Of a stretch of 64,000 nt of DNA, positions 63,984 to 64,000 are shown in pieces. Under the pieces are notes generated by a model, which did not search any database, was not told the DNA's origin, and saw only the letters and a program-made list of their open reading frames with translations. The translations under genes and the position numbers were made by a program. Numbering within the stretch: the first letter of the stretch is position 1; each line of letters begins with the position of its first letter. Source of the stretch: Clostridiales bacterium 1_7_47FAA. GTDB lineage: Bacteria > Bacillota > Clostridia > Lachnospirales > Lachnospiraceae. The stretch spans positions 1,917,831-1,981,830 of the forward strand of contig DS990260.1 of the NCBI GenBank assembly GCA_000155435.1, written 5' to 3'.

Positions 63984-64000
63984 GGGGTTTTCAGCATTTT

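Overview
The window looks like a chromosomal segment of a spore-forming, anaerobic Lachnospiraceae bacterium of the Enterocloster / former Clostridium bolteae-clostridioforme kind. The reasons are genes of about 50% GC with strong AGGAGG ribosome sites, [FeFe] hydrogenases with Rex-like operators, sporulation genes (cotJ operon, spoIID, spoIIQ), several TRAP and ABC importers, and indolepyruvate:ferredoxin oxidoreductase. The genus is an inference from gene content. No rRNA, tRNA, CRISPR array, phage or transposase gene was seen.

Layout. 1-2.4 kb: 5' part of an aconitase-family hydratase, divergent from a LysR regulator, then a 166-bp palindrome and a candidate structured RNA. 2.4-7.6 kb: hydrogen module (2Fe-2S protein, sensory PAS [FeFe] hydrogenase, SpoIIE-type phosphatase, second [FeFe] hydrogenase). 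7.6-10.3 kb: SsuA/TauA-like ABC importer. 10.4-13 kb: permease plus mannose-6-phosphate-isomerase-like protein behind a LacI-type operator. 13-18.7 kb: HscC-like Hsp70 translationally coupled to a 1190-residue J-like/TPR protein. 18.8-21.3 kb: cotJ operon, a divergent Cys/Gly-rich probable spore-surface protein, and a thioesterase. 21.6-26.6 kb: TRAP transporter, aldo/keto reductase and AraC regulator. 26.7-32.3 kb: five-gene 2-oxoacid/aryl-CoA operon (two phenylacetate-CoA ligases, IorA, IorB, ACT protein). 32.4-32.65 kb: large nested palindromic element. 32.7-39.1 kb: methyltransferase, TetR regulator and a Bce-type antimicrobial-peptide module (permease, ATPase, kinase, response regulator). 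39.2-44.9 kb: CBS protein, ASCH-like protein, AraC/GyrI regulator, spoIIQ, spoIID, M32 carboxypeptidase. 45-52.2 kb: LacI-controlled operon of CoA-transferase, SBP-like cytoplasmic protein, enoyl-CoA hydratase and TRAP transporter. 52.5-57 kb: GntR-controlled M29-like protein, AbgT transporter and M20 peptidase, followed by an AEC permease. 58-64 kb: Lsr-type AI-2 uptake operon (lsrA-C-D-B-F) behind a strong promoter.

How it fits together. The window is a set of self-contained catabolic modules, each pairing an importer with one or two enzymes and a local regulator whose operator can usually be read beside it (LysR, LacI, GntR, TetR and Bce response regulator). Redox and hydrogen genes carry Rex-like sites. 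The spore-coat and spoIID promoters match sigma-K and sigma-E patterns.

The most unusual content is the Hsp70 plus J-like/TPR pair whose J domain lacks HPD, two long palindromic elements without ORFs, the divergent sigma-K-like promoters that include a Cys-rich protein, a substrate-binding-protein homologue with no signal peptide in a CoA-transferase operon, and a sensor kinase with an in-frame 18-bp tandem repeat at its N-terminus.
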